A stretch of DNA of 64,000 nucleotides from Acidovorax benzenivorans (GTDB lineage Bacteria; Pseudomonadota; Gammaproteobacteria; Burkholderiales; Burkholderiaceae_C). Below, one piece after another: positions 8,478-17,705 of this stretch; position 1 is the first letter of the stretch; each line of letters opens with the position of its first letter. The notes under the pieces were generated by a model, which searched no databases, was not told the origin of the DNA, and saw only the letters and a program-made list of their open reading frames with translations. A program made the translations under genes and the position numbers. The stretch is from contig NZ_JAPCKI010000015.1 in assembly GCF_028680575.1 (NCBI RefSeq), positions 1 through 64,000 of the forward strand, written 5' to 3'.

Positions 8478-9506
8478 ATGATCGAACTACGGGGTATCAC
8501 CCAAACCTACCAGGGCCCACAAGGCCCGGTCGAGGCGCTCAAGGGCATCGACCTCACCATCCAGCCGGGCGAAGTGTTCGGCATCATCGGCAAGAGCGGC
8601 GCGGGCAAAAGCTCGCTGGTGCGGGTGATCAACCTGCTCAACCGGCCCACCACGGGCCAGGTCATCGTGGGCGGGCAGGACCTGACCCAGCTGAACGACG
8701 CGCAGCTGCGCGAGGCGCGCCGCGAGATCGGCATGGTGTTCCAGCACTTCAACCTGCTGTCTTCACGCACCGTGTTTGACAACGCCGCGCTGCCGCTGGA
8801 GCTGGCGGGCATGGACAAGGCCGCCATCCGCGAGCGTGTGAACCCGCTGCTGGAGCTGGTGGGCCTGTCGGCCCTGGCCGACCGCTACCCGGCGCAGATC
8901 AGCGGCGGGCAAAAGCAGCGTGTGGGCATTGCGCGTGCGCTGGCCAGCCGCCCCAAGGTGCTGCTGAGCGACGAGGCCACCTCTGCGCTGGACCCGGAGA
9001 CCACACGCTCCATCCTCGACCTGCTGCGCCAGGTCAACCGCGAGCTGGGCCTGACGGTGGTGCTGATCACCCACCAGATGCAGGTCATCAAGCAGGTGGC
9101 CGACCGCGTGGCCGTGATCGAGGCTGGCCGCATCGTGGAGCAGGGCCGGGTGCTGGACGTGTTCACCCGCCCGCAGCAGGCCATCACCAAGAGCCTGATC
9201 GACGAGATCCTGCCGCAAGAGCTGCCCGCCAGCGTGCTGGACCATGTGCGCAAGCTGGCAGGCCAGCTGAGCGCAGGACGAACCGGCCAGCTGCTGCGCC
9301 TGTCGTACGCCGGAGACAGCGCCTACCAGCCCATCCTGTCGCAGCTGATCCGCCAGTTTGGCGTGGACATGAGCATCCTGCACGGGCAGGTGGACGAGAT
9401 CCAGGACGAAACCTTTGGCTCGCTGGCCGTGTATGCCAGCGGCGAGGCCGACAGCGTGCGGGACGCCGTGGCGCACCTGCGCGCGGGTGGTGTCGAAGTA
9501 GAATAA
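8478..9506 (+). CDS. metN: Methionine ABC transporter ATP-binding protein MetN
   Basis: The 342-residue ATPase has Walker [10 protein letters not shown], signature [15 protein letters not shown] and Walker [15 protein letters not shown]-terminal NIL-type domain follows (from about residue 265), which in MetN binds methionine and inhibits transport. It powers D/L-methionine import with MetI, which follows after 33 bp. ATG 8478 is chosen over upstream in-frame codons because the ABC fold begins there. The cognate MetQ-type binding protein is not adjacent; a metQ gene lies at 24844. Confidence 0.93.
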   Translation: MIELRGITQTYQGPQGPVEALKGIDLTIQPGEVFGIIGKSGAGKSSLVRVINLLNRPTTGQVIVGGQDLTQLNDAQLREARREIGMVFQHFNLLSSRTVFDNAALPLELAGMDKAAIRERVNPLLELVGLSALADRYPAQISGGQKQRVGIARALASRPKVLLSDEATSALDPETTRSILDLLRQVNRELGLTVVLITHQMQVIKQVADRVAVIEAGRIVEQGRVLDVFTRPQQAITKSLIDEILPQELPASVLDHVRKLAGQLSAGRTGQLLRLSYAGDSAYQPILSQLIRQFGVDMSILHGQVDEIQDETFGSLAVYASGEADSVRDAVAHLRAGGVEVE

Positions 9507-9539
9507 GTGGCCGTGGCCGGTTAAGAGGGAGCACACATC

Positions 9540-10205
9540 ATGTTCAACAACTTCACGCCAGCCATGCTGGATCTGTTTGCTTCGTCGCTGTGGGAGACGC
9601 TCATCATGGTCGGCATCTCCGGCCTGGTGGGCGGCTTGCTGGGGGTGCCGCTGGGCGTGTTCCTGCGCCTGACCGACGACGGCGGTGTGCTGGAGAACGG
9701 CCCCGTCAACAAACTGGTGGGCTGGCTGGTCAACGCCGTGCGGTCCACGCCCTTCATCATCTTGCTGGTGGCCATCATCCCGTTCACGCGGCTCATCACC
9801 GGCTCGTCCATCGGCACTGCCGCAGCCGTGGTGCCGCTGACCATTGCCGCCGCCCCGTTTGTGGCCCGTCTGGTCGAGGCCGCGCTGCGCGAGGTGGAGC
9901 ACGGCCTGGTCGAAGCCGCGCAGGCCATGGGCGCCACCACCAGCCAGATCGTGTGGAAGGTTCTGCTGCCCGAGGCGTTGCCTGGCATCGTGGCGGGCCT
10001 GACCATCACGTTCGTGAGCCTGACCGGCTACTCGGCCATGGCCGGTGCCATTGGCGGCGGCGGCCTGGGCGACCTGGGCATCCGCTACGGTTACCAGCGC
10101 TTTTTGCCCGAGATCATGCTGGCCGTGGTGCTGGTGTTGATCTTCTTTGTGCAGGCCGTGCAAAGCCTGGGCGACTGGGCGGTGCGCAGGCTCAGCCACC
10201 GTTGA
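9540..10205 (+). CDS. metI: Methionine ABC transporter permease MetI
   Basis: The 221-residue inner-membrane protein has five to six membrane segments. It carries the binding-protein-dependent permease signature EAAQAMGATTSQIVWKVLLP (EAA loop), which contacts the MetN ATPase. It is co-transcribed with metN and followed by a strong hairpin terminator at 10234. Length and motif order match MetI. Confidence 0.93.
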   Translation: MFNNFTPAMLDLFASSLWETLIMVGISGLVGGLLGVPLGVFLRLTDDGGVLENGPVNKLVGWLVNAVRSTPFIILLVAIIPFTRLITGSSIGTAAAVVPLTIAAAPFVARLVEAALREVEHGLVEAAQAMGATTSQIVWKVLLPEALPGIVAGLTITFVSLTGYSAMAGAIGGGGLGDLGIRYGYQRFLPEIMLAVVLVLIFFVQAVQSLGDWAVRRLSHR

Positions 10206-10213
10206 GTCGGTGG

Positions 10214-10277
10214 GCGCTATAAAAATAATAGCTGCAAGCGCATGATTTAAAAGCGCTTGCGGCCTTTTTTGCTTCAA
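10214..10277. repeat. Intergenic repeat family copy containing the metNI terminator
   Basis: This copy has AATAATAGCTG, then GCAAGCGC (10234-10241) and GCGCTTGC (10253-10260) as a perfect 8-bp stem, then GGCCTTTTTTG. It therefore works as an intrinsic terminator for metNI. The same layout (ATAGCT, GCGC hairpin, GC-rich box, T-run) recurs at 34640, 43421 and, reversed, inside hrpA at 54088. Confidence 0.75.
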
Positions 10278-10371
10278 ACCACGCTTGGGGCGCTGCGCGG
10301 GCCGCAGCGCCGGTCTTCACTCCCTCTCCCCGTGCGGAAGAGGGCGGGGTGCAGGGGCATCAAAACCACCC

Positions 10372-11136
10372 TCAGCCCGGCACCCGGTAGTGGTAGCCGT
10401 AGGCCGTCTTGAACCCCATCGATTCATACAGCCGTAGCGCAGGCGTGTTCTGCGCCCGCACCTGCAGGTAGGCACTGCTCGCCCCGGCCTCGGCGCCCCA
10501 GTGCAGCAGGGCCTGCACCAGCGCGCGCCCGCGCCCGCTGCCCCGGTGTTCGGGCGCCACGGCCAAGTCGTACAGGCCCACGGCGCCGCGCTCCAGCACC
10601 GCCAGGCCAAAGCCCACGGCACGGCCCTGGGCGTCGTGTTGCAGCGCATAGCCCACCGGGTGGGCGATGGCGTTCAAGATGCTGCGGTGGTGTGCTGCCA
10701 CGCCGTTGGCCGCAGCAAAACCTTCCAGCCACGCGGGCGATGGCGAGCTGCTGACCACGGTGCTGCCGTCGGGTCGGGGCACCGCGCCCGGCGCCAGCGG
10801 CCGGTGCAGGACCAGTGAGGGGTCGAAGTGCTGGTAGCCCGCGTCCGCCAGCTCCTGGTCGGCTTCAGCCGGGGCCAGGGGGGAGATGCGAAACACGGCG
10901 GGCAACCCATGCCGTGCATACAGCGCCGCCGCCGCCTCGCGCACGCCGTCAAACGGCGCGCCGGGCACGAGTGCGTTGACCGAATTGGCACGCTTGGTGT
11001 AGCCGCCCGACAGCCGGAACACCCAGCCTCGGTGAAACACCGTCTGGTGCGCGGGCCAGGCGTTGAAGGCGCGCTCTTCCAGCGCGCGGACGAGGGCTGC
11101 AGGTGCGGTGTTGGAAATGGCGGCGACGTCGGTCAT
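10372..11136 (-). CDS. GNAT-family N-acetyltransferase
   Basis: This 254-residue protein has a C-terminal GNAT domain: LYDLAVAPEHRGSGRGRALV is the acetyl-CoA pyrophosphate-binding motif A, and NTPALRLYESMGFKTAYGYH is motif B. The N-terminal 130 residues form a second, weaker GNAT-like half, as in two-domain members. The substrate is unknown. ATG 11136 (MTDVAAISN) is chosen over an upstream in-frame start. It is the first minus-strand gene after the metNI terminator and is not obviously linked to the Bug receptor gene beside it. Confidence 0.8.
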   Translation of the reverse strand: MTDVAAISNTAPAALVRALEERAFNAWPAHQTVFHRGWVFRLSGGYTKRANSVNALVPGAPFDGVREAAAALYARHGLPAVFRISPLAPAEADQELADAGYQHFDPSLVLHRPLAPGAVPRPDGSTVVSSSPSPAWLEGFAAANGVAAHHRSILNAIAHPVGYALQHDAQGRAVGFGLAVLERGAVGLYDLAVAPEHRGSGRGRALVQALLHWGAEAGASSAYLQVRAQNTPALRLYESMGFKTAYGYHYRVPG

Positions 11137-11172
11137 CGTGGGTTTATACCAACCCACTTTGACCATTCGCCT

Positions 11173-12207
11173 TCAGTCGGTGGTGATCTTGTTGTCGGCC
11201 ACCAGCTTGGCAAACCGTGCGGTGTCGGCCGCAATCTGCTCGGCCATCTGCGCGGGGGTGTTGCCGATGGGTTCGGCGCCAATGTCCTGCATGCGCTTTT
11301 GGAATTCGGGCGATTGGATGACCTTGACCATTTCGGTGTTCAGCCGTGCCACCACATCGGCGGGCGTGCGGGCGGGGGCCAGCACACCAAACCAGGTACC
11401 GATGTCAAAGCCCGCAAAGCCGCTTTCTTGCAGCGTGGGCACATCGGGCAGGGTGGACGAGCGCTTGGCCGTGGTCACCGCCAGCGCTCGCAGCTTGCCC
11501 GCCTTGATGTGCGGCAGCACGGGGGTGACGGTGTCGAACGACATCGACACCTGCCCGCCCAGCAGGTCGGTGGTGAGCGGGCCGCTGCCCTTGTAGGGCA
11601 CATGCAGCATGGGCTGGCCGATGGACGTGGCGAACTGCGTGCCGATCAGGTGCTGCGCTGTGCCTGCGCCGTTGGAGCCGTAGGAGAACTTGTTGGGCAT
11701 GGCCTTGATCAGCGCCACCAGCTCCTTCACGTCCTTGGCGGGCGTGGTGGCACTCACGGCCAGCACGTTGGGCACCAGCGCCACGGTGGTGATGGGGGCA
11801 AAGCTCTTTTGAAAGTCGTAGTTGAGCTTTTTGTACACGCTGGTGGCAATGGTGTGGTGCACCGCGCCCATCAGCAGTGTGTAGCCGTCGGCAGGGGCCT
11901 TGGCCACATAGTCGGCCCCGATGGTGGCGCCTGCGCCACCCCGGTTTTCCACGATCACGGGCTGGCCCAGGGCCGTGCCCAGTTTTTCGCCCAACGCGCG
12001 TGCCAGCACATCGGTGGTGCCACCCGCTGCAAAGGGCACAACGATGGTGACGGGCTTGGCTGGCCAGGCCTGCGCGTGCGCCGGTGCGCTGGGCAGGCCA
12101 CAGGCAGCGCCAGCCAGGGCTGCCAGCGCCAGCAGGTGGTGCCGGCGTGTGGAGGGCGTTGTGGGCGGCGTTGACGGTGGGTGGTGGGGGGTTGCAATGC
12201 GTGGCAT
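11173..12207 (-). CDS. Bug-family tripartite tricarboxylate-type solute receptor
   Basis: The 344-residue exported protein has a signal peptide ending around APAHAQA. It then shows the Bug hallmarks: WPAKPVTIVVPFAAGGTTDV, VENRGGAGATIGADYVAKA, and a C-terminal region with PTLQESGF. Such receptors bind carboxylates in the periplasm for TTT transporters. It is the last gene of a minus-strand cluster with tartrate-dehydrogenase-like and glycerate-kinase-like genes, so tartrate or a related hydroxy-acid is the likely ligand. No membrane subunits are encoded here, as is common for orphan Bug proteins. Confidence 0.88.
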   Translation of the reverse strand: MPRIATPHHPPSTPPTTPSTRRHHLLALAALAGAACGLPSAPAHAQAWPAKPVTIVVPFAAGGTTDVLARALGEKLGTALGQPVIVENRGGAGATIGADYVAKAPADGYTLLMGAVHHTIATSVYKKLNYDFQKSFAPITTVALVPNVLAVSATTPAKDVKELVALIKAMPNKFSYGSNGAGTAQHLIGTQFATSIGQPMLHVPYKGSGPLTTDLLGGQVSMSFDTVTPVLPHIKAGKLRALAVTTAKRSSTLPDVPTLQESGFAGFDIGTWFGVLAPARTPADVVARLNTEMVKVIQSPEFQKRMQDIGAEPIGNTPAQMAEQIAADTARFAKLVADNKITTD

Positions 12208-12268
12208 GGTTGTCTCCGTTGGGTTGTGTTTCTTGTGGTTGCTGGGCTAGGGACGTCGGTGCATGGCG

Positions 12269-13573
12269 TCAGCCCGTGGCTGCGATCAGGATCGCGCGGA
12301 AGTCGTTGACGTTGGTGCCCGTGGGCCCGGTGACCACGGCATCGCCCAGCGCGCCAAAAAAGGTGTGGGCGTCGTGTGCGTCCAGCGCGGCGGTGGCGCT
12401 GTGGCCCTGGGCCGTGGCGCGTTCCAGCGTGCCGGGCGTGGCAATGGCGCCTGCCACGGGCTCCAGGCCGTCGATGCCATCGGTGTCTCCGGCCAGGGCA
12501 TACACGCTTGCCAGGCCCTTGAGCGACAAGGCCATGGACAGCAGGCATTCCACATTGCGCCCGCCGCGCCCTGGGGCTGGCATGGGTTGCCCTGGTACCG
12601 GTGTGCGCAGGGTGACAGTGCTTTCGCCGCCACTCAGCAGCACACGGTGCCGTGGTGACGGGGTCTTGGCAGCGTAGCGGGCGACACCGGCCAGCACGGT
12701 GCCCATGTCGCGGGCTTCGCCCTCCAGCGCGTCACCGAGCAGCGTGGGCTCGATGCCCGCCTGGCGCGCCACCTGGGCGGCTGCCTGCAGGGCCAGGTCG
12801 GGTGTTGCAATGACGTGGGTGGTGATGGGGCCCAGCCGGGTGTCGCCGGGCTTGATGCTTTCGCAGGCGGCAGTGTTCAGTGCGGCCAGTACGGCGGGCT
12901 GCAGCGCAATGCGGTAACGCTGCAAGATGGCCAGCGCCTGTGCGCGGGTGGTCGGGTCGGCCACGGTGGGGCCCGAGGCCACGTCCAGCGGGTCGTCGCC
13001 CGGCACATCGGACATCACCAGGTTGACCACGTGGGCAGGGCTGCAGGCCAGGGCCAGGCGCCCGCCCTTGATGGCTGAGAGGTGTCGCCGCACACAGTTC
13101 ATCTCGCCGATGCTGGCGCCGCTACGCAGCAGGGCCTGGTTGAGCGCCTGCTTGTCGGCCAGCGTGACCCCCGGCAATGGCAAGGGCAGCAGTGCCGAGC
13201 CGCCGCCCGACCACAGGCCAATCACCAGGTCGTCCGCACTGAGCCCGTCCACTGCAGCCAGCATGTGCTGGGCGGCGGCCAGACCCGCCGCATCAGGCAC
13301 GGGGTGGGCGGCCTCCAGCACGCGGATGTGCTGGCAGGCGGCAGCATGCCCATAGCGCGTGACCACCACGCCTGTGAGTGGTGCCGGCCAGTGGGCCTCC
13401 AGCACCTGCGCCATCTGCGCCGATGCCTTGCCCGCCCCGATCACCACCGTGCGGCCCCGGGGCGGGGCCGGCAGGTACGGCGGCAGGCATACGGCGGGCT
13501 GCGCCGATGCGATGGCGGCATCGAACATGCTGCGCAGCCAGTGGCGGGCCTGTGTGTCGATGTGCGGGTTCAT
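12269..13573 (-). CDS. ttuD: Glycerate 2-kinase, MOFRL family (TtuD-like)
   Basis: The 434-residue protein matches the two-domain glycerate kinase/'hydroxypyruvate reductase' family: GAGKASAQMAQ near the N-terminus, GLWSGGGSALLPLP, SDVPGDDPLDVASGPT, and a C-terminal MOFRL region with GGRNVECLLSMAL and GDTDGIDG. Members phosphorylate D-glycerate to 2-phosphoglycerate. It lies between the tartrate-dehydrogenase-like gene and the Bug receptor, matching the ttu order of tartrate users. The frame continues upstream to 14107, but ATG 13573 (MNPHIDTQARHWL) is the family start. Confidence 0.85.
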   Translation of the reverse strand: MNPHIDTQARHWLRSMFDAAIASAQPAVCLPPYLPAPPRGRTVVIGAGKASAQMAQVLEAHWPAPLTGVVVTRYGHAAACQHIRVLEAAHPVPDAAGLAAAQHMLAAVDGLSADDLVIGLWSGGGSALLPLPLPGVTLADKQALNQALLRSGASIGEMNCVRRHLSAIKGGRLALACSPAHVVNLVMSDVPGDDPLDVASGPTVADPTTRAQALAILQRYRIALQPAVLAALNTAACESIKPGDTRLGPITTHVIATPDLALQAAAQVARQAGIEPTLLGDALEGEARDMGTVLAGVARYAAKTPSPRHRVLLSGGESTVTLRTPVPGQPMPAPGRGGRNVECLLSMALSLKGLASVYALAGDTDGIDGLEPVAGAIATPGTLERATAQGHSATAALDAHDAHTFFGALGDAVVTGPTGTNVNDFRAILIAATG

Positions 13574-13614
13574 CGGGTCGTGGGGCAGGGCGCAGTGCGT
13601 GGGAGCCACGCGGC

Positions 13615-14703
13615 TCAGGCGGCCTTTTGCAGCGGTGCGCTGCCGATCAGCGTGCACACGGCGTCGGTCACCTGCGCCGTGGTGGCCGTGCCGCCCAGGT
13701 CGCGGGTGTGCAGGGCGGGGTTGGCTGTGACCTGTTCGATGGCCTGCATCACGGCGCGGGCGGCGTCGGCCTCGCCCAGGTGCTCCAGCAGCATCACCAC
13801 CGACCAGAAGGTGCCGATGGGGTTGGCGAGGCCCTTGCCCATGATGTCGAACGCCGATCCGTGGATGGGCTCGAACATGCTGGGGTAGCGGCGCTCGGGG
13901 TCGATGTTGCCGGTGGGCGCAATGCCCAGGCTGCCCGCCAGCGCGGCGGCCAGGTCGCTGAGGATGTCGGCGTGCAGGTTGGTGGCCACGATGGTGTCGA
14001 GCGTGGCGGGGCGGTTGACCATGCGGGCCGTGGCGGCGTCCACCAGCTCCTTGTCCCACTTCACGTCGGGGAACTCGGTGGCCACTTGCGCGGCGATCTC
14101 GTCCCACATCACCATGGCATGGCGCTGCGCGTTGCTCTTGGTGATGACGGTGAGTTGCTTGCGGGGGCGGGACTGCGCTAGGCGGAAGGCGTAGCGCAGG
14201 ATGCGTTCCACGCCCACGCGGGTCATGATGGACACGTCGGTCGCCGCCTCGATGGGGTGGCCCTGGTGCACGCGGCCACCCACGCCCGAGTATTCGCCCT
14301 CGGAGTTTTCGCGCACGATGACCCAGTCCAGGTCCTTGGGTGTGCAGCGCTTCAGGGGCGCATCAATGCCCGGCAGGATGCGCGTGGGCCGCACGTTGGC
14401 GTACTGATCGAACCCTTGGCAGATCTTCAGGCGCAGGCCCCACAGGGTGATGTGGTCGGGGATGTCCGGGTCGCCCGCCGAGCCGAACAGGATGGCGTCC
14501 TTGCCGCGCAGCGCATTTAGCCCATCGGCCGGCATCATCACGCCGTGGGCGCGGTACCAGTCGCCGCCCCAGCCGAAGTTCTCGAACTGGAACTGCAGGC
14601 CCGCATGGCGGGCGGCCAGGGCTTCGAGCACACGCTGGCCGGCGGGAATCACTTCCTTGCCGATGCCGTCTCCGGGGATGGTGGCGATTTGGTAGGTTTT
14701 CAT
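13615..14703 (-). CDS. ttuC: Tartrate/D-malate dehydrogenase-type decarboxylating dehydrogenase (TtuC-like)
   Basis: This 362-residue protein belongs to the isocitrate/isopropylmalate dehydrogenase fold. Visible motifs are IPGDGIGKEVIPAG at the N-terminus, VRENSEGEYSGVGGRVHQG in the substrate region, NLHADILSDLAAALAGSLG with metal-binding aspartates, and FEPIHGSAFDIMGKG. The sequence pattern fits tartrate dehydrogenase/decarboxylase, with NAD-dependent oxidation yielding oxaloglycolate or glycerate. It heads the cluster and is divergent from a LysR regulator. Confidence 0.87.
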   Translation of the reverse strand: MKTYQIATIPGDGIGKEVIPAGQRVLEALAARHAGLQFQFENFGWGGDWYRAHGVMMPADGLNALRGKDAILFGSAGDPDIPDHITLWGLRLKICQGFDQYANVRPTRILPGIDAPLKRCTPKDLDWVIVRENSEGEYSGVGGRVHQGHPIEAATDVSIMTRVGVERILRYAFRLAQSRPRKQLTVITKSNAQRHAMVMWDEIAAQVATEFPDVKWDKELVDAATARMVNRPATLDTIVATNLHADILSDLAAALAGSLGIAPTGNIDPERRYPSMFEPIHGSAFDIMGKGLANPIGTFWSVVMLLEHLGEADAARAVMQAIEQVTANPALHTRDLGGTATTAQVTDAVCTLIGSAPLQKAA

Positions 14704-14870
14704 GAAGGTCTCTTGTCTTGGTGTGTGAAAGCGCCGGGGAAGGCCAGCGGGAATAGCGGGCCGCGAAAAATGGGTGAAACAAAAACAGTGAGAGCGACTG
14801 TAGGCATCCGCTCATTGGAAAAACGGCGACCAAGTGAATCCACCGTTAACTTGCAGTTGATAATGCGGCG

Positions 14871-15845
14871 ATGAGCTCCACCATCCAGCCCGCAGAACTG
14901 GGCTTCTTCTCCGCGCTGGCCGCCAGCCCCAGCCTGAGCGCCGCCGGGCGCGAAATGGGCGTCACCACCGCAGCGGTCAGCAAACACCTGGCGCAGATGG
15001 AAAAGCGCCTGGGCGTGGTGCTCATCAACCGCACCACGCGGCGCATGAGCCTCACGCCCGAGGGCGAGCTGCTGCTGGAGCACGCGCGCCGCATCCTGCG
15101 CGAGATCGATGCGCTGGATGAACTCATCGTGCAGTCCAAGGCCACCCCCAAGGGCCTGCTGCGCGTGAATGCCACCCTGGGCTTTGGCCGCATGCACATC
15201 GCCCCCGTGATCTCCGACTTTGTGCGCCAGTACCCCGAGGTGGATGTGCAACTGCAGCTGTCGGTGCACCCGCCACCGATCACCGACGATGCCTACGACG
15301 TGTGCGTGCGTTTTGGCGAGCCGCCCGATGGCCGCGTGATTGCCCGCCGCATGGCACCCAACCGGCGCGTGCTGTGCGCCGCACCCGCCTACCTGGAGCA
15401 GCATGGCAGGCCCCGCGTGCCGCGCGACCTGATGGAGCACCACTGCATCGGTATCCGCCAGGGCGATGAGGCCTACGGCCTGTGGCGCCTGACCACCGGG
15501 CGTGGCAGCAAGGCGCACACCGAGTCGATCAAGATCACCGGCAACCTCACCACCAACGACGGCGAGATCGCTGTGCTGTGGGCGCTGCAGGGCCATGGCA
15601 TCGTGATGCGCGCCGAGTGGGACGTGAACCGCCACCTGGCCCAGGGCCTGCTGGAGCCCGTGCTGCCGCAGTACCACACGCCTGCGGCCGACATCTATGC
15701 GGTGTACCCGCAGCGGCACCAGTTCTCCACGCGGGTGCAGGCGTTTGTGGGGTTCCTGTCCGAGGCGCTGGCTGCGTCGGGCACGCTGGCGGGGGTGGGC
15801 GTGGGCGCCCGTGTGAATAGAAAACGGGCCGTGCGGGTTTCTTGA
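14871..15845 (+). CDS. LysR-family regulator of the tartrate cluster (TtuA-like)
   Basis: The 324-residue protein has an N-terminal winged helix-turn-helix (SAAGREMGVTTAAVSKHLAQ) and a periplasmic-binding-protein-like effector domain. It is divergent from the tartrate-dehydrogenase gene across a 167-bp region, the classical arrangement for LysR control of a catabolic operon. An activator responding to tartrate is inferred from position only. Confidence 0.85.
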   Translation: MSSTIQPAELGFFSALAASPSLSAAGREMGVTTAAVSKHLAQMEKRLGVVLINRTTRRMSLTPEGELLLEHARRILREIDALDELIVQSKATPKGLLRVNATLGFGRMHIAPVISDFVRQYPEVDVQLQLSVHPPPITDDAYDVCVRFGEPPDGRVIARRMAPNRRVLCAAPAYLEQHGRPRVPRDLMEHHCIGIRQGDEAYGLWRLTTGRGSKAHTESIKITGNLTTNDGEIAVLWALQGHGIVMRAEWDVNRHLAQGLLEPVLPQYHTPAADIYAVYPQRHQFSTRVQAFVGFLSEALAASGTLAGVGVGARVNRKRAVRVS

Positions 15846-15963
15846 CCTGGTGGGGCGCGCGCGGGCCGCAGCCGGGTTAGGGTTAAGGTGTCACTGATGC
15901 CGCCGTGTGGTGCTTCTGTTCCCCTGGCGGCTGCACCTTGTTTTCTTCGCCCCCGCTTTGCCC

Positions 15964-16554
15964 ATGAAAACGTTTTTGCTGCTCATCCCCTCACTGTTCG
16001 GCGCTCTGCTCGCCGGGCCCGTGCAGGCTGCCGATTCGCAGGTGGCGGCCGACTGGTCCCTGTCGGCCGATGGCGCCTACGTGCTGGACCAGCGCGCTGG
16101 CCTGGCCTGGCCGCGTTGTGTGGAGGGCATGCAATGGAGCGGCAAAAACTGCACGGGCCAGCCCCTGCTGCTGGACCGCGCCGAGGCCACCGCCCTGGCC
16201 GCTGACCGCTGGAAAGCCGAAGGCGTGGGCTGGCGCCTGCCCCGCGCTGCAGAGCTGCAGCGGCTGGTGGATAAATCGTTGTCACCGCCGGGCCTCAACC
16301 CCCTGCTGTTTCCGGCGGCGCCTGGCCAGTGGCACTGGTCATCCACCGCCAACGTGAGCGCGCCCAGCGTCAACCAGTACACCTACGGCAACATCGCCCA
16401 GGGCCGCGCAGGCGACAGTGCGCGGCAGGTCTCCATGATCAACGGCTGGGCCGTGAACCTGTCCAGCGGCGAGGCGCGGGGTGATGCGGCACGGGCCAGC
16501 AAGCTGCCCGTGCGGCTGGTGCGGCCAATGCCGGTGGGTGGGGCAGGGCGGTAG
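15964..16554 (+). CDS. Exported DUF1566-type (Lcl C-terminal-like) protein
   Basis: The 196-residue protein has a signal peptide (cleavage after AGPVQAA). A domain typical of DUF1566 proteins follows: DQRAGLAWPRCVEGMQW, then WRLPRAAELQRLVDKS, then WSSTANVS, ending in PVRLVRP. The function of the domain is unknown; members occur in surface and secreted proteins. Two cysteines flanking the 'EGMQWSGKN' segment could form a disulfide. It stands alone between two LysR genes. Confidence 0.7.
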   Translation: MKTFLLLIPSLFGALLAGPVQAADSQVAADWSLSADGAYVLDQRAGLAWPRCVEGMQWSGKNCTGQPLLLDRAEATALAADRWKAEGVGWRLPRAAELQRLVDKSLSPPGLNPLLFPAAPGQWHWSSTANVSAPSVNQYTYGNIAQGRAGDSARQVSMINGWAVNLSSGEARGDAARASKLPVRLVRPMPVGGAGR

Positions 16555-16559
16555 GGGCG

Positions 16560-17480
16560 TCAATCAGCCCGCGCCTCGTCGCCGCGCTGTCCCAGGCGCT
16601 CTTGCAAGAACTCGATGAAGCGCTGCACCTTGGCAGGCAGCAAGCGGGTTTCCGTCAACGCATAGACCGGCGTCGGCTTGCCCGTCCAGTCCGGCAGGAT
16701 CTTCTGCAGGCGACCCGCCGCCACATCGTCGGCCACGATTTCTGCAGGCAGGAGAACGATGCCCATGTCCAATGTGGCCAAGCTGCGGAACATGCCCACG
16801 CTGTTGACCAGAAACCGCCCGCCCACATCCACCTTCACGGTTTCTTCGCCCCGGTGCAGCTCCCAGGTGGCGGCCTTGGCAAACCCGAGGCATTCGTGCC
16901 CGGACAGTTGCGACGGATGTTCTGGCGCACCCGACACCTTCAGGTAGCCGGGTGACGCATAGGCCTGCACCGACAGCCGGGCCAGCAGCCGGGCAATCAG
17001 ATTGGAGTCGCGGAGTTCACCCATGCGGATGGCCACGTCAAACGGCTCGGAAACCAGGTCCACCCGCCGGGGAGTGAGGTCGAAATCGAAGCTGATGCCG
17101 GGATAGCGGCGCGCGAAGTCTGCCACCAGCGGCGCCATGTAGATGGTCGCGAAATCGACCGGTAGCGAAGCGCGCAGCACGCCGCTGGGCTGCGCGAGCA
17201 TTTCGCTGAGCTGCTCGTGCGCAATGCGCGCTTCATCCACGATCCGTCGGCTGCGCTCGTAGTACAGCTGCCCGGCTTCCGTGAGTTCGACCTTGCGTGT
17301 CGTGCGATGCAGCAGTCGCAGGCCGATGGCTTTCTCCAGCGCGCTGATCCTGCGCGACAGGGTCGAGTTCGGTACGCCGGTCACATCGGCTGCGCCCCTG
17401 AAGCTGCGAGCGTGTGCCACCTCCACAAACAGCGCCATGTCATTCAGCAACTCCAATTGATTGCTCCATTTATGAATCAA
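16560..17480 (-). CDS. LysR-family regulator divergent to the ene-reductase operon
   Basis: This LysR protein (306 residues if started at TTG 17480) has the HTH SFRGAADVTGVPNSTLSRRI and a PBP-like effector domain. TTG is used because no ATG precedes MALFVEVAHARSF (17438), which would be slightly short for the family, so the start is uncertain. It is divergent from the ene-reductase/pirin/isochorismatase operon and is likely its regulator, sensing an electrophile or aromatic compound. Confidence 0.8.
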   Translation of the reverse strand: MIHKWSNQLELLNDMALFVEVAHARSFRGAADVTGVPNSTLSRRISALEKAIGLRLLHRTTRKVELTEAGQLYYERSRRIVDEARIAHEQLSEMLAQPSGVLRASLPVDFATIYMAPLVADFARRYPGISFDFDLTPRRVDLVSEPFDVAIRMGELRDSNLIARLLARLSVQAYASPGYLKVSGAPEHPSQLSGHECLGFAKAATWELHRGEETVKVDVGGRFLVNSVGMFRSLATLDMGIVLLPAEIVADDVAAGRLQKILPDWTGKPTPVYALTETRLLPAKVQRFIEFLQERLGQRGDEARAD

Positions 17481-17705
17481 TGATTGCCATTTTGATGTAT
17501 TTATCTCTTGGTGGGAATAATAAAAAATACCGACATCGCATTCACAGGACCGATTCGATGTTCACCAGCACGGCAGTTCTTCCTGCAGCGGCCCCAAAGC
17601 AAAAGGGACTGGCCGACCGGACGGGCTGCTTCTGCAGCCAGTGCTTGTGACACCGCCGTCGCGGCCTATTTGCCAACCCCAATCCCAACGCCCCAGGAAT
17701 CCAGA

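Noticed and set aside
8763..10277. 504-codon minus-strand frame across metNI
   Set aside because: It is an antisense shadow of metN and metI, very rich in His and Gln.
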